NCBI GenBank assembly: GCA_029938265.1 | Contig: JAOZVI010000008.1 | Span: forward strand, 1-38,973 | Origin: Flavobacteriaceae bacterium | GTDB lineage: Bacteria; Bacteroidota; Bacteroidia; Flavobacteriales; Flavobacteriaceae | Length of the DNA stretch: 38,973 bases | Direction of reading: 5' to 3' | Part shown: positions 25,005 through 33,538 of the stretch, in pieces | Layout: each line of letters opens with the position of its first letter | How positions within the stretch are numbered: the first letter of the stretch is position 1 | Translations under genes and position numbers: made by a program | The notes under the pieces: generated by a model | Told to the model about the DNA's origin: nothing | Databases searched by the model: none | What the model saw: the letters and a program-made list of their open reading frames with translations, nothing else

Positions 25005-25078
25005 GGACCCATAGCTCAGTTGGTTAGAGCACCTGACTCATAATCAGGGGGTCGAAGGTTCGAGCCCTTCTGGGTCCA
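25005..25078 (+). tRNA. tRNA with anticodon CAU (elongator Met or Ile2)
   Basis: 74 bases that fold as a cloverleaf: acceptor GGACCCA / TGGGTCC with discriminator A, D-arm with AGCTCAGTTGGTTAGAGC, anticodon stem CCTGA / TCAGG with loop CTCATAA (anticodon CAT), and T-arm with GGTTCGAGCCC. CCA is not encoded. It lacks the three G-C pairs below the anticodon loop that mark initiator tRNA-Met. A CAT anticodon can be elongator Met or, after lysidine modification by TilS, Ile2 reading AUA; I cannot decide. The loop context GACTCATAATC resembles E. coli Ile2 as I recall it. Confidence 0.95.
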
Positions 25079-25083
25079 CATAT

Positions 25084-25119
25084 AAAACCAAAATATCTAA
25101 ATGATGTTTTGGTTTTTTT
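25084..25119 (+). terminator. Rho-independent terminator of the CAU tRNA
   Basis: AAAACCAAAATATC pairs with GATGTTTTGGTTTT (14 bp with one U-G pair) around a TAAAT loop, ending in a run of T, six bases after the tRNA end. Confidence 0.85.
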
Positions 25120-25242
25120 ATAAATACTAGAATTAGTATTTTATTAAAATAAAAAATTAATAATAGTATGTTAACCTTTTTATGAAAAAGTGATTAATAG
25201 TAAAATATTTAATAGGAATTATTATTTTCTAATTCATTTTTA

Positions 25243-25250
25243 TATATTTG
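25243..25250 (+). promoter_or_regulatory. -7 promoter element for the PID-CTERM-like gene
   Basis: TATATTTG fits TAnnTTTG. The predicted transcript would begin near 25256, with a ~40-base leader holding a small hairpin (TTGCC...GGCAA, 25267-25284). No clear -33 element. Confidence 0.55.
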
Positions 25251-25294
25251 CAACATAATAAAAGTATTGCCGTTATAAAGGCAAAATAAATCGT

Positions 25295-25477
25295 ATGGCT
25301 AAAAAATACTCAAAAGCAATATTATTAATTTTATTAATAGTTTTTGCTAATAGTGCTTATGCACAAGGGCCTCCCCCTCCTCCTCCTCCAATTACACCAA
25401 TTGATGGTGGTGTTGTAGCTTTGTTTCTAGCTGGTGCAGCCTATGCAATTAAAAAGATTAGGGATAAGAATAAATAA
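25295..25477 (+). CDS. Short proline-rich protein with PID-CTERM-like sorting signal
   Basis: 60 aa. N-terminal signal peptide (KAILLILLIVFANSAYAQ), then GPPPPPPP, then ITPIDGGVVALFLAGAAYAIKKIRDKNK: a conserved PIDGG, one hydrophobic helix (~42-53) and a basic tail. The three-part end (motif, membrane helix, Lys/Arg cluster) is the layout of exosortase/archaeosortase-type or sortase-type C-terminal signals, and I recall such Bacteroidota proteins being named PID-CTERM. After signal-peptide removal almost nothing remains but the proline tract and the sorting signal, so the product is tiny. No exosortase gene is visible in this window. The function is unknown. An own promoter and conserved layout support a real gene despite its size. 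The stop is 2 bases from the convergent ribE end. Confidence 0.75.
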   Translation: MAKKYSKAILLILLIVFANSAYAQGPPPPPPPITPIDGGVVALFLAGAAYAIKKIRDKNK

Positions 25478-25479
25478 TG

Positions 25480-26067
25480 TTAATATTTATTTTGTAGTCT
25501 TGCAACATACTTTCCTATTACATCAAATTCTAAGTTTACATAAGTATTTTCTTTTATCATATGAAAATTAGTATTCTCATAAGTGTATGGTATAATAGCT
25601 ACACTAAAAGTCTTTTCTCTTGAATTTACTACAGTAAGACTTACACCATTAACAGTTATTGAACCTTTTTCTATAGTAATATTATCATATTCAGGATCAT
25701 ATTCAAAAGTATATACCCAGCTTCCTTCAAGCTCTTCAACATTAGTACACCTGCCTATTTGGTCAACATGACCTTGAACGATATGTCCATCTAATCTATC
25801 ATTGAGTTTCATCGCTCTTTCTAGATTTATTTTATCATTTATATTTATATAACCTAAATTTGTTTTGTCAATCGATTCTTTAATAGCGGTTACCGTATGT
25901 GTATTATCTTTTTGAGCTATTACAGTTAAGCAAATTCCATTATGCGCTAAACTTTGATCGATCTTCAATTCGTTAGAAATATTACTTTTTACTGTAATAT
26001 GTAGGTTTTCTTTATCCTTAATTAATTCTATAACTTCACCAAAACTTTCAATAATTCCTGTAAACAT
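25480..26067 (-). CDS. ribE: Riboflavin synthase alpha subunit
   Basis: 195 aa, dismutates two 6,7-dimethyl-8-ribityllumazine molecules to riboflavin plus the pyrimidinedione. Two homologous lumazine-binding halves are visible: MFTGIIESFGEVIEL...LAHNGICLTVIA and HIVQGHVDQIGR...GSITVNGVSLTVV. The conserved N-terminal MFTGII fixes the start. It is on the minus strand facing pdxA across a 79-base gap containing promoter elements for both. No FMN riboswitch is seen there. The symbol ribE follows Gram-negative usage (ribC in E. coli naming). Confidence 0.95.
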   Translation of the reverse strand: MFTGIIESFGEVIELIKDKENLHITVKSNISNELKIDQSLAHNGICLTVIAQKDNTHTVTAIKESIDKTNLGYININDKINLERAMKLNDRLDGHIVQGHVDQIGRCTNVEELEGSWVYTFEYDPEYDNITIEKGSITVNGVSLTVVNSREKTFSVAIIPYTYENTNFHMIKENTYVNLEFDVIGKYVARLQNKY

Positions 26068-26087
26068 AATTTATTATTTTTATTGAT

Positions 26088-26095
26088 TAACTTTG
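26088..26095 (+). promoter_or_regulatory. -7 promoter element for pdxA
   Basis: TAACTTTG fits TAnnTTTG, 51 bases before the pdxA ATG. Transcription would start near 26101. Confidence 0.5.
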
Positions 26096-26119
26096 TAAAA
26101 ATATTTATTTTTATTGATT

Positions 26120-26127
26120 CAAATTTA
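26120..26127 (-). promoter_or_regulatory. -7 promoter element for ribE
   Basis: Minus strand TAAATTTG fits TAnnTTTG, 52 bases before the ribE ATG. The start site would fall near 26113, so the 5' ends of the ribE and pdxA transcripts would overlap by roughly a dozen bases. Confidence 0.5.
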
Positions 26128-26146
26128 ATGATAAAAAAATAATTGG

Positions 26147-27190
26147 ATGAACAAAACAGATAAAATAAAAGTAGGAATTTCAATAGGAGATCTTAATGGA
26201 ATTGGACTTGAAGTAATATTAAAGACTTTTGCAGACAATAGGGTTTTGGATCTCTGTACACCTGTAATTTTTGGCTCTAATAAAATTGTTAGCTATCACA
26301 AAAAGGCATTGAATATTAAAACACCGATCAATGGAATTGAACAAATTCATAAAGCCTTAGACAATAAATTAAATTTAGTCAATGTTTGGAGAGAAAATGT
26401 AACAATCGATTTGGGGAAAGCTACAGATGATTCTGGAAAGTATGCCTTTAAATCGCTCGAGCATGCAACAAATGCATTAAAAAAAGGAAACATTGATGTT
26501 TTAGTTACAGCACCCATAGATAAAAGCAATATTCAATCTGATCTTTTCAATTTTAAGGGTCATACAGAATATCTTGAAGCAAATTTATCAGGTGATAGTT
26601 TAATGATCTTGCTTACAAATGAGATCAGATTAGGATTGATTACAGGTCATATACCCATAAAGGATGTTGCCAAAACCATAACGTCCGATCTAATTCAAAA
26701 AAAGGTAGAAATCATGTACGAATCATTAATAAAGGATTTTAATATTGAAAAACCAAAAATAGCAATATTAGGTTTAAACCCTCATTGTGGTGATAAGGGT
26801 GTTATTGGGACAGAAGATGATGAAATAGTTAAGCCAACCATTGATGAAATTCAAAAATCGGGTAAATTAGTTTACGGACCTTTTGCTGCTGATAGTTTCT
26901 TTGGTTCTCAATCGTTTAAAAATTTTGATGGTGTTTTAGCAATGTATCACGATCAGGGTTTAGGGCCATTTAAAACTATGTCTTTTGGTAAAGGAGTTAA
27001 TTTTACTGCTGGTTTAAACAAAATCAGAACTTCGCCAGATCACGGTACTGCCTTTGAAATTGCCGGAAAAAATATTGCGAATCATAGTTCGTTTATGGAA
27101 GCTATTTTTACAGCGATTGATATTTTTAGAAAAAGAAAACTTTACAATGAATTAATTGAAAACCAGTTAAAAAACAATAAAGTTCAATAA
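26147..27190 (+). CDS. pdxA: 4-hydroxythreonine-4-phosphate dehydrogenase
   Basis: 347 aa, cytoplasmic NAD-dependent oxidative decarboxylase of the DXP-dependent pyridoxal phosphate pathway. Conserved blocks: VGISIGDLNGIGLEVILK at the start, VTAPIDKSN, FKGHTEYLE with a metal-binding His, LGLNPHCGDKGVIGTEDDE, GPFAADSFF, MYHDQGLGPFK with another metal-binding His, and RTSPDHGTAFEIAGK. Full length for the family. The sequence starts right at the ATG 26147. The product feeds PLP, the cofactor of the decarboxylase earlier in the window, though there is no direct genetic link. 73 bases separate it from yceD, with a promoter in between. Confidence 0.96.
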   Translation: MNKTDKIKVGISIGDLNGIGLEVILKTFADNRVLDLCTPVIFGSNKIVSYHKKALNIKTPINGIEQIHKALDNKLNLVNVWRENVTIDLGKATDDSGKYAFKSLEHATNALKKGNIDVLVTAPIDKSNIQSDLFNFKGHTEYLEANLSGDSLMILLTNEIRLGLITGHIPIKDVAKTITSDLIQKKVEIMYESLIKDFNIEKPKIAILGLNPHCGDKGVIGTEDDEIVKPTIDEIQKSGKLVYGPFAADSFFGSQSFKNFDGVLAMYHDQGLGPFKTMSFGKGVNFTAGLNKIRTSPDHGTAFEIAGKNIANHSSFMEAIFTAIDIFRKRKLYNELIENQLKNNKVQ

Positions 27191-27214
27191 TTTATAAAAA
27201 AGTGAAAAACTAAT

Positions 27215-27245
27215 TTTCATAATAAAAGATATTTTTTTATCTTTG
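27215..27245 (+). promoter_or_regulatory. Promoter of the yceD-rpmF unit
   Basis: TTTC (27215-27218), 19 bases, then TATCTTTG (27238-27245), a full TAnnTTTG match. Predicted start near 27251, leaving a leader of about 13 bases. Confidence 0.65.
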
Positions 27246-27263
27246 CGCGCTTAAATTATTTTT

Positions 27264-27803
27264 ATGATGAGACCCTTAAAAGAATACAATATTTCTTTTA
27301 CTGGCTTAAAACCGGGGGAACATCAATTTAAATATATTATTAATAAGGCGTTCTTTGAAGCTTTTAACTATGATGATTTTTTAGATTCTAACGTAAATAT
27401 AACGTTAGATTTTATTAAAAAAGATACTTTATTTGAATTGCATTTTAGTGCAAAAGGTAATGTTAAAGTACTTTGTGACATCTCTAATGAGCCATATGAT
27501 CAACCAATTCAAGGAAACTTGGACACAGTTGTTAAATTTGGTGAAGAGTTTAATGATGACAATGAGGATCTAATAATTATTCCTTTTAGTGAACATCAAA
27601 TAAATGTTGCTCAATTTATATATGAAATGATTGTATTATCTGTACCGAGTAAAAGGATTCATCCCGGAATTGAAGATGGTACGTTACAGTCGGATATTTT
27701 AGAAAAGTTAAAAGATTTACAACCAGGGAAAAGTAAAGAAAATGATAAGATCGACCCAAGATGGGCAGATCTAAAAAAGTTAATAACAAATAAAAAACCA
27801 TAG
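27264..27803 (+). CDS. DUF177/YceD family protein
   Basis: 179 aa, YceD/DUF177 family. N-terminal [31 protein letters not shown] is the Bacteroidota form; a central strand pair with the conserved single Cys ([18 protein letters not shown]) is where other members have a CxxC-type site. The C-terminus is [10 protein letters not shown], the conserved end that precedes L32. In other bacteria YceD is coupled to rpmF and has been linked to 23S rRNA/ribosome metabolism; here the rpmF ATG follows 2 bases after the stop. Met2 is an equally possible start. Confidence 0.88.
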   Translation: MMRPLKEYNISFTGLKPGEHQFKYIINKAFFEAFNYDDFLDSNVNITLDFIKKDTLFELHFSAKGNVKVLCDISNEPYDQPIQGNLDTVVKFGEEFNDDNEDLIIIPFSEHQINVAQFIYEMIVLSVPSKRIHPGIEDGTLQSDILEKLKDLQPGKSKENDKIDPRWADLKKLITNKKP

Positions 27804-27805
27804 CA

Positions 27806-28000
27806 ATGGCACATCCTAAAAGAAAAATCTCAAAGCAGAGAAGAGATAAAAGAAGAACACATTATAAGGCAGTTGCTCCGCAAATTGCTAAAGACCCTAC
27901 AACCGGTGAAGCTCATTTATTCCATAGAGCTCATTGGCATGAAGGAAAATTGTATTACAGAGGTCAAATATTGATTGATAATGAAGAAAACATGGCCTAA
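27806..28000 (+). CDS. rpmF: 50S ribosomal protein L32 (bL32)
   Basis: 64 aa, large-subunit protein bL32. The typical start [20 protein letters not shown] is followed by a Bacteroidota-type C-terminal part. The zinc-binding cysteines of some L32 forms are absent (no Cys in the protein), so this is a zinc-independent (C-minus) form. Co-transcribed with yceD and closed by a strong terminator 21 bases downstream; fabH beyond it needs its own promoter, unlike the continuous rpmF-plsX-fabH operons of proteobacteria. Confidence 0.97.
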   Translation: MAHPKRKISKQRRDKRRTHYKAVAPQIAKDPTTGEAHLFHRAHWHEGKLYYRGQILIDNEENMA

Positions 28001-28020
28001 TCAAAAAGTTTGAAAAACAT

Positions 28021-28050
28021 AAAAAAACCCTCTTTTTTGAGGGTTTTTTT
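28021..28050 (+). terminator. Strong rho-independent terminator after rpmF
   Basis: AAAAAAACCCTC and GAGGGTTTTTTT form a 12-bp stem around a TTTTTT loop. The symmetric A and T runs could allow function in both directions, but only the plus-strand gene ends here. Confidence 0.9.
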
Positions 28051-28189
28051 ATGTTTTCGTGTTAAAAATTGACAAAAAATGAGTTTTTTGATCTATATCA
28101 ATAATAAATTGCTTTACTTTGGAAACTGTTTTTTTTAAGTTTTTGATTTTATATTTTTTTCTTTTTAATAATAGTAAGAGGTTTTAATT

Positions 28190-29185
28190 ATGAATAAAAT
28201 TACTGCAGCAATAACAGCCGTAGGAAAATATGTTCCGGAATACATTTTAACTAACAAAGAGTTGGAAAAAATGGTTGACACAAATGATGAATGGATTATA
28301 ACAAGAACCGGAATAAAAGAAAGAAGAATTCTAAAAGGAGAGAATAAAGGCTCGTCATTTTTAGCAATTAAAGCTGCAAAAGATCTTTTATCAAAAACAA
28401 ATCTAAATCCTAAAGAAATTGAACTGATTATTGTTGCTACTGCAACTCCAGATATGCAAGCCGCATCAACCTCAGCTTTTGTAGCTTCAGAAATTGGAGC
28501 AACAGAGGCTTTTTCATTTGATCTTGAGTCGGCATGTTCCAGTTTTTTATATGGGATGTCAGTTGCTTCCAGTTATATAGAATCCGGAAAGTATAAAAAA
28601 GTATTATTGATTGGTGCTGACAAAAACTCATCAATGATAGATTACACTGACAGAACAACTTGTATTATATTTGGTGACGGAGCCGGAGCAGTTCTATTTG
28701 AACCTAACGAAGAAGGTTTAGGCTTATTAGATGAATTGTTAAAAAGTGATGGTTCAGGAAGACAATTTTTAAAAGTTGAGGCTGGTGGATCAGTTCTTCC
28801 GGCAAGTAAAGAAACAGTAGAAAATAAAATGCATTTTGTAAAACAAGATGGTAGATCTGTGTTTAAAAATGCAGTTTTTAATATGGCTGATGTATGTGAA
28901 AAAATAATTCATAGAAATAATTTGTCCAATGAAGATGTAGCTTGGTTGGCTGCACATCAGGCAAATAAACGAATTGTTGAAGCTACTGCAAAAAGAATGA
29001 AGTTGGATGATTCAAAAGTAATGATGAATATTCAAAAATATGGAAATACTACCTCGGCTACTTTACCATTATTATTAGCTGATTATGAAAGTCAACTTAA
29101 AAAAGGGGATATAATAATATTTTCAACTTTTGGAGGAGGATTTTCTTGGGGATCAATTTATTATAAATGGGCATACAATTCATAG
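28190..29185 (+). CDS. fabH: Beta-ketoacyl-ACP synthase III
   Basis: 331 aa, starts fatty-acid synthesis by condensing an acyl-CoA with malonyl-ACP. The catalytic triad is complete: Cys116 in ESACSSFLYG, His256 in AAHQANKR and Asn286 in YGNTTSA. The N-terminal block ITAVGKYVPEYILTN and the FGDGAGAVLFEP loop are standard. Flavobacteria make iso-branched acids, so branched primers are likely, but that is inference. It lies after the rpmF terminator; a 7-of-8 -7 match (TTACTTTG) is near 28122. accB follows 21 bases later, so fabH-accB-accC probably form one unit. Confidence 0.96.
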   Translation: MNKITAAITAVGKYVPEYILTNKELEKMVDTNDEWIITRTGIKERRILKGENKGSSFLAIKAAKDLLSKTNLNPKEIELIIVATATPDMQAASTSAFVASEIGATEAFSFDLESACSSFLYGMSVASSYIESGKYKKVLLIGADKNSSMIDYTDRTTCIIFGDGAGAVLFEPNEEGLGLLDELLKSDGSGRQFLKVEAGGSVLPASKETVENKMHFVKQDGRSVFKNAVFNMADVCEKIIHRNNLSNEDVAWLAAHQANKRIVEATAKRMKLDDSKVMMNIQKYGNTTSATLPLLLADYESQLKKGDIIIFSTFGGGFSWGSIYYKWAYNS

Positions 29186-29206
29186 AAACAAAATAAATAT
29201 AATATT

Positions 29207-29692
29207 ATGGAATTAAAAGAGATTCAAAATCTGATTAAATTTGTTGCAAAATCAGGTGCCAACGAGGTAAAATTAGAAATGAAAGATTTTAAAATTACCA
29301 TTAAAACAGGTGCAGGAGGAAAAGTGACTTCTATTGTTCAACAAGTTCCTGCAGCAACAGTTCAAGTAGTACCACAAACTGAAATTCAGGCTATTCCTGC
29401 TACTGAACAGAAAACGGAATCTGTAAATAAAAAAACAGATGAAGCAAATTCATATATTGAAATAAAATCTCCGATCATCGGTACATTTTATCGCAAACCA
29501 TCTCCAGATAAACCGCCATTTATTAAAGTTGGTGATGATGTTGAAGTAGGGGATACAGTTTGTATCATTGAGGCGATGAAATTATTTAATGAAGTTGAAT
29601 CGGAAATATCGGGGAAAATTGTAAAGATCCTTGTAGATGATTCTTCACCGGTTGAATTTGATCAACCATTATATTTGGTAGATCCTTCATAA
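29207..29692 (+). CDS. accB: Biotin carboxyl carrier protein of acetyl-CoA carboxylase
   Basis: 161 aa. The N-terminal helix ([17 protein letters not shown]) and short strand unit are followed by a Gln/Val/Pro/Thr-rich flexible linker (~45-80). The biotinyl domain has the biotinylated Lys125 in IEAMKLFNE, with the thumb-like segment [16 protein letters not shown] of the acetyl-CoA carboxylase type. It carries CO2 between AccC and the carboxyltransferase. The start ATG 29207 is the only sensible one. Followed by accC after an 82-base gap. Confidence 0.96.
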   Translation: MELKEIQNLIKFVAKSGANEVKLEMKDFKITIKTGAGGKVTSIVQQVPAATVQVVPQTEIQAIPATEQKTESVNKKTDEANSYIEIKSPIIGTFYRKPSPDKPPFIKVGDDVEVGDTVCIIEAMKLFNEVESEISGKIVKILVDDSSPVEFDQPLYLVDPS

Positions 29693-29774
29693 AAAGAGTC
29701 TAATTATTTATAGTTAGTTATATTGTTAAAATAGATTTTTTTGGTTTTAGATCAATTTATAATTATTGAAAATT

Positions 29775-31124
29775 ATGTTTAAAAAAATATTAATTGCCAA
29801 TAGAGGAGAAATTGCACTTCGAATAATTAGAACCTGCAGAGAAATGGGTATTAGTTCGGTGGCAGTATATTCAACTGTTGATAAAGAAAGTTTACATGTT
29901 AAATTTGCAGATGAAGCAGTTTGTATTGGTCCGGCTTCAAGTAATGATTCGTATCTAAAAATGTCAAATATTATTGCAGCAGCTGAAATCACAAATGCTG
30001 ATGCAATACATCCTGGCTATGGTTTTTTGGCAGAAAACGCCCGATTTTCTAAAATATGCGAAGAGCATGGTATAAAATTTATTGGCGCTTCGGCTGAAAT
30101 GATTAATAAAATGGGAGATAAAGCTTCGGCAATAAAAACCATGAAAGAAGCTGGAGTTCCAACAATCCCTGGTTCAGAAGGAATAATAGCATCATTTTCA
30201 GAAACTGAAAAAATTGCAGAAAAAATAGGATATCCTGTAATGTTGAAAGCAACAGCAGGAGGTGGGGGTAAAGGAATGAGAGCGGTATGGAAACCAGAAG
30301 ATCTGCAAAAGGCATGGGATTCTGCAAGAGCAGAAGCAAAAGCAGCTTTTGGAAATGATGATATGTATTTGGAAAAATTAATTGAAGAACCACATCATAT
30401 TGAGATTCAAATTATTGGAGATTCAACAGGAAATGCTTGTCATTTGTCAGAAAGAGATTGTTCAATACAACGTCGCCATCAAAAACTTACAGAAGAAACG
30501 CCGTCCCCTTTTATTACGAATGCATTACGTAAAAAAATGGGTGAGGCAGCAATAAAAGCTTCTGAATACATTAAATATGAAGGAGTAGGTACAGTAGAAT
30601 TTTTGGTTGATAAGAACAAGAATTTTTATTTTATGGAAATGAATACTCGTATTCAGGTAGAACATCCAATTACAGAACAAGTGATAGGTAACTTTGATTT
30701 GATTCGCGAACAAATTAAGATTGCAGTTGGAATACCTATAATCGGAATTAATTATTTTCCAAGTCAACATTCTATTGAGTGTAGAATAAATGCAGAAGAT
30801 CCATTTAATGATTTTAGACCATCGCCAGGTGTAATTACTACATTTCATGCGCCGGGTGGACATGGTGTAAGAATCGACACACATGTTTATGATAGTTACA
30901 TAATACCGCCTTATTATGATTCAATGATAGCAAAACTTATAGTTACTGCTCAAACACGTGAAGAAGCTATAAGTAAAATGAAAAGAGCTCTGTCTGAATT
31001 TATCATTGAGGGTGTAAAAACAACCATACCTTTTCATATGCAGCTAATGGATAATCCCGAATATGTTGCAGGGAATTATACTACAAAATTTATGGAAGAT
31101 TTTGAAATGAAACCCGAAGAATAG
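29775..31124 (+). CDS. accC: Biotin carboxylase subunit of acetyl-CoA carboxylase
   Basis: 449 aa from ATG 29775 ([16 protein letters not shown], matching the usual AccC start); the track's TTG at 29766 adds only MKI. ATP-grasp enzyme that carboxylates the biotin of AccB. Visible motifs: [26 protein letters not shown] (glycine-rich ATP loop), HIEIQIIGD, the catalytic [11 protein letters not shown] region, [18 protein letters not shown] and the conserved C-terminal DSMIAKLIV. Complete. The accA/accD carboxyltransferase genes are not in this window. A good terminator follows the stop. Confidence 0.97.
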   Translation: MFKKILIANRGEIALRIIRTCREMGISSVAVYSTVDKESLHVKFADEAVCIGPASSNDSYLKMSNIIAAAEITNADAIHPGYGFLAENARFSKICEEHGIKFIGASAEMINKMGDKASAIKTMKEAGVPTIPGSEGIIASFSETEKIAEKIGYPVMLKATAGGGGKGMRAVWKPEDLQKAWDSARAEAKAAFGNDDMYLEKLIEEPHHIEIQIIGDSTGNACHLSERDCSIQRRHQKLTEETPSPFITNALRKKMGEAAIKASEYIKYEGVGTVEFLVDKNKNFYFMEMNTRIQVEHPITEQVIGNFDLIREQIKIAVGIPIIGINYFPSQHSIECRINAEDPFNDFRPSPGVITTFHAPGGHGVRIDTHVYDSYIIPPYYDSMIAKLIVTAQTREEAISKMKRALSEFIIEGVKTTIPFHMQLMDNPEYVAGNYTTKFMEDFEMKPEE

Positions 31125-31143
31125 ATTTTACAATATACTTTTT

Positions 31144-31169
31144 AAGGATATGATTTTCATATCCTTTTA
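31144..31169 (+). terminator. Rho-independent terminator after accC
   Basis: AAGGATATGA / TCATATCCTT (10 bp, tight TTT loop that likely opens by a pair) followed by TTAT-rich sequence, 19 bases after the accC stop. The T tract is short. Confidence 0.7.
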
Positions 31170-31196
31170 TTATTATTAATGTAAAATATTATACTG

Positions 31197-31661
31197 ATGA
31201 AAAGAGATAACTTTAAGATTGATGGTATTGATAAGATTATTTTAAAAAATTTGATGCAAGATGCCAGAACACCTATTTTGAGTATAGCTAGAGAGGTAGG
31301 GATTTCGGGTGCTGCAATTCACCAACGTTTACGCAAATTAGAAACTTCAGGATTAATATCAGGTTCGAAATTTATTATCAACCCAAAAGTATTGGGTTTT
31401 AAAACGCTGGCATTTGTAGGAATATTTTTAGATAGTTCAAGTAAATATAAAGAAGCAGTAAACAGGTTAAAGGAGATTGATGAGGTTATTGAGAGTCATT
31501 ATACTACAGGAAATTATGCAATTTTAGTAAAAATTTTATGTAAAGATAATGAGCATTTAATGCAAGTTTTAAATCATAGTATTCAAAACATTAAAGGAGT
31601 ATCAAGAACCGAAACATTTATATCTTTAGAACAACAAATTGACAGACAATTAAAAATATAA
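31197..31661 (+). CDS. Lrp/AsnC-family transcriptional regulator
   Basis: 154 aa. The N-terminal winged helix-turn-helix (DKIILKNLMQDARTPILSIAREVGISGAAIHQRLRKLETSG, ~11-50) and the RAM/AsnC-type ligand domain (KTLAFVGIFLDSS, HYTTGNYAILVKILCKDNEHL, GVSRTETFISLEQ) are complete. Such proteins sense amino acids and act as local or global regulators. It sits between accC and a convergent zinc-peptidase gene with no obvious target operon, so its regulon is unknown; the type I asparaginase gene nearby is a candidate only by location. Confidence 0.92.
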   Translation: MKRDNFKIDGIDKIILKNLMQDARTPILSIAREVGISGAAIHQRLRKLETSGLISGSKFIINPKVLGFKTLAFVGIFLDSSSKYKEAVNRLKEIDEVIESHYTTGNYAILVKILCKDNEHLMQVLNHSIQNIKGVSRTETFISLEQQIDRQLKI

Positions 31662-31664
31662 TAT

Positions 31665-32342
31665 TTATCTCCTGCTATTATAAATATTTAAATAGTACAA
31701 TAATGTAACCAATGAGCTTAATGCAGCTACTAAGTAAGTTCTTGCAGCCCATTTAAGCGCATCCTTTGCCGCCCCCTGCTCTTTATCAGTTAACATATTT
31801 TTATTTTCAAGCCAGGCCAAGGCTCTATTACTGGCATCATATTCAACGGGTAAAGTTATAATTGTAAAAATAACAGTAGCTGCAAAAAAGATGATTCCTG
31901 CAAGTAAAAGTTGAGGAAAAGAATTTACTGTAAATATCCCTGCAATCAGTAAAAATGAAGCTAATTTTGAAGAAATTCCTACAGTTGGAACCAATTTTGA
32001 ACGTAATTGAAGCCAAGGATAAGCGGTAGCATGTTGAACAGCATGCCCGCATTCATGAGCTGCAACAGCTGCAGCTGAAGCATTTTGTTGGTTGTAAACA
32101 ACTTCACTTAGATTTACAGTTTTAGTTTTGGGATTGTAATGATCAGTTAAAGAACCTTTTGTAGAAACTACTTTTACATCATTAATATTATTGTCTGCCA
32201 GCATTTTCTCGGCAATTTCTCTACCGCTTAGACCATTTTGTAAATGTAAACGGGAATAGCGTTTAAATTTACTTTTTAATTGGTATTGCACGAACATTCC
32301 AATTCCACCAATGATCAAGATTAATAAGTAAGCACCAGACAT
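31665..32342 (-). CDS. Membrane zinc metallopeptidase (YugP-like)
   Basis: 225 aa, integral-membrane neutral zinc metallopeptidase family (DUF-type, YugP). An N-terminal membrane segment (AYLLILIIGGIGMFVQYQL) is followed by the soluble stretch LTDHYNPKTKTVNLSE and the metal-binding HECGH (residues 96-100, in VAAHECGHAVQHA). Two further hydrophobic segments (~120-165) and a last one near the end (YLVAALSSLVTLLYYL) follow. The HExxH glutamate and histidines are intact. Physiological substrate unknown. It is monocistronic and convergent with the Lrp gene, with 3 bases between the stop codons. Confidence 0.9.
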   Translation of the reverse strand: MSGAYLLILIIGGIGMFVQYQLKSKFKRYSRLHLQNGLSGREIAEKMLADNNINDVKVVSTKGSLTDHYNPKTKTVNLSEVVYNQQNASAAAVAAHECGHAVQHATAYPWLQLRSKLVPTVGISSKLASFLLIAGIFTVNSFPQLLLAGIIFFAATVIFTIITLPVEYDASNRALAWLENKNMLTDKEQGAAKDALKWAARTYLVAALSSLVTLLYYLNIYNSRR

Positions 32343-32423
32343 ATTTATATTTATTTAAATTTTAAAAATGTTTTTATATTATTGCAATAAATTTATAACA
32401 TTAACTTTTCCAAAGCAAAATAT

Positions 32424-33455
32424 ATGGCAAATATACCAAATATTCTTTTAATTTATACCGGGGGTACTATAGGTATGGTAAAAAATTATCAAACCAATGC
32501 ATTGAAAGCATTTAATTTTAATCAAATTAAAGAAAAAATACCCGAACTAAATTTATTGGATTGCCGGATAAAAACAAAAGTTTTTGATAAGCCTATTGAT
32601 TCTTCAAATATGAGTCCAAAATATTGGGTTAAAATTGTGGATATTATTGAAAGGAATTATGATAATTTTGATGGATTTGTTGTTTTAAGTGGAACTGATA
32701 CCATGTCATATACCGCGTCAGCTATCAGCTTTATGCTTGAAAACTTAAATAAACCTGTAATTTTTACAGGATCACAATTGCCTATAGGTGATTTGCGTAC
32801 AGATGCAAAAGAGAATTTGATTACTGCCATTCAAATTGCAGGTACTCAATTTAATAATAAACCTAAAATAGTAGAAGTTTGTTTGTATTTTGAGTATAAA
32901 TTGTATAGGGCGAATCGCACCACAAAAGTTAGTTCCAGCCAGTTTAACGCATTTCATTCACATAATTTTCCGCCTTTAGGAGAAAGTGGTGTTCATTTAG
33001 CTTTTAATGAATCCTTGTTGCGCAAGGCTGATCCTAAAAAAAAATTAATTGTAAGAAAAAGAATTGAAGATAATATTGTGATTTTAAAATTGTTTCCTGG
33101 AATTACAAAACAAGTTGTACAAAGCATTTTAAATATTACTGGTTTAAGAGGTGTAATTATAGAAACTTATGGATCGGGAAATGCACCTACAGATAAATGG
33201 TTTATAGATTTATTAAAAGTGAGTATAAAAAATAAAATACCTATTGTAAATGTAACCCAGTGTATAAATGGAAGTGTTCTTTTGGGATATTATGAAACGA
33301 GTAGTATTTTAAAAGAAATTGGCATTATTAGCGGGAAAGATATTACTACAGAATCCGCTATTGCAAAAATGAAATATTTATTGGGAGAAGGTATATTGTT
33401 TAAAGATTTTAAAGCTATATTCGAAAAACCATTGCGAGGAGAGATGAGTTATTAA
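32424..33455 (+). CDS. Type I (cytoplasmic) L-asparaginase
   Basis: 343 aa with no signal peptide. Hydrolyses asparagine to aspartate and ammonia. Nucleophile Thr12 lies in IYTGGTIGM and the second conserved Thr91-Asp92 in SGTDTMSYTASAISF; the Lys of GDLRTDAKENL completes the site. The C-terminal domain includes GLRGVIIETYGSGNAP and VNVTQCINGSV. The type I assignment rests on the lack of a signal peptide and overall length. It is divergent from the zinc-peptidase gene; weak -7 matches lie in the 81-base gap. In flavobacteria this gene commonly precedes the ExbB operon, as here. Confidence 0.92.
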   Translation: MANIPNILLIYTGGTIGMVKNYQTNALKAFNFNQIKEKIPELNLLDCRIKTKVFDKPIDSSNMSPKYWVKIVDIIERNYDNFDGFVVLSGTDTMSYTASAISFMLENLNKPVIFTGSQLPIGDLRTDAKENLITAIQIAGTQFNNKPKIVEVCLYFEYKLYRANRTTKVSSSQFNAFHSHNFPPLGESGVHLAFNESLLRKADPKKKLIVRKRIEDNIVILKLFPGITKQVVQSILNITGLRGVIIETYGSGNAPTDKWFIDLLKVSIKNKIPIVNVTQCINGSVLLGYYETSSILKEIGIISGKDITTESAIAKMKYLLGEGILFKDFKAIFEKPLRGEMSY

Positions 33456-33538
33456 CAAAAATGTTAATTTTTTTTGCTTTAATTTTTTCAAACAAATTTT
33501 TTTTTGTTACTTGCCGCTTAATTATCATAAACACTTTA

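Noticed and set aside
26068-26146. FMN riboswitch upstream of ribE
   Set aside because: The gap is only 79 bases and lacks the conserved FMN-element sequence blocks; only promoter-like elements are seen.
30103-30884. Minus-strand ORFs of 96 and 119 aa inside accC
   Set aside because: Low-complexity Leu-rich or Cys/Tyr-rich translations antisense to a conserved enzyme; typical shadows.
31660-31688. AT-only stem AATATTTAT / ATAAATATT between the Lrp and peptidase genes as a bidirectional terminator
   Set aside because: The stem is all A-T pairs with an 11-base loop and no T run; too weak to call, and expected by chance in such AT-rich DNA.
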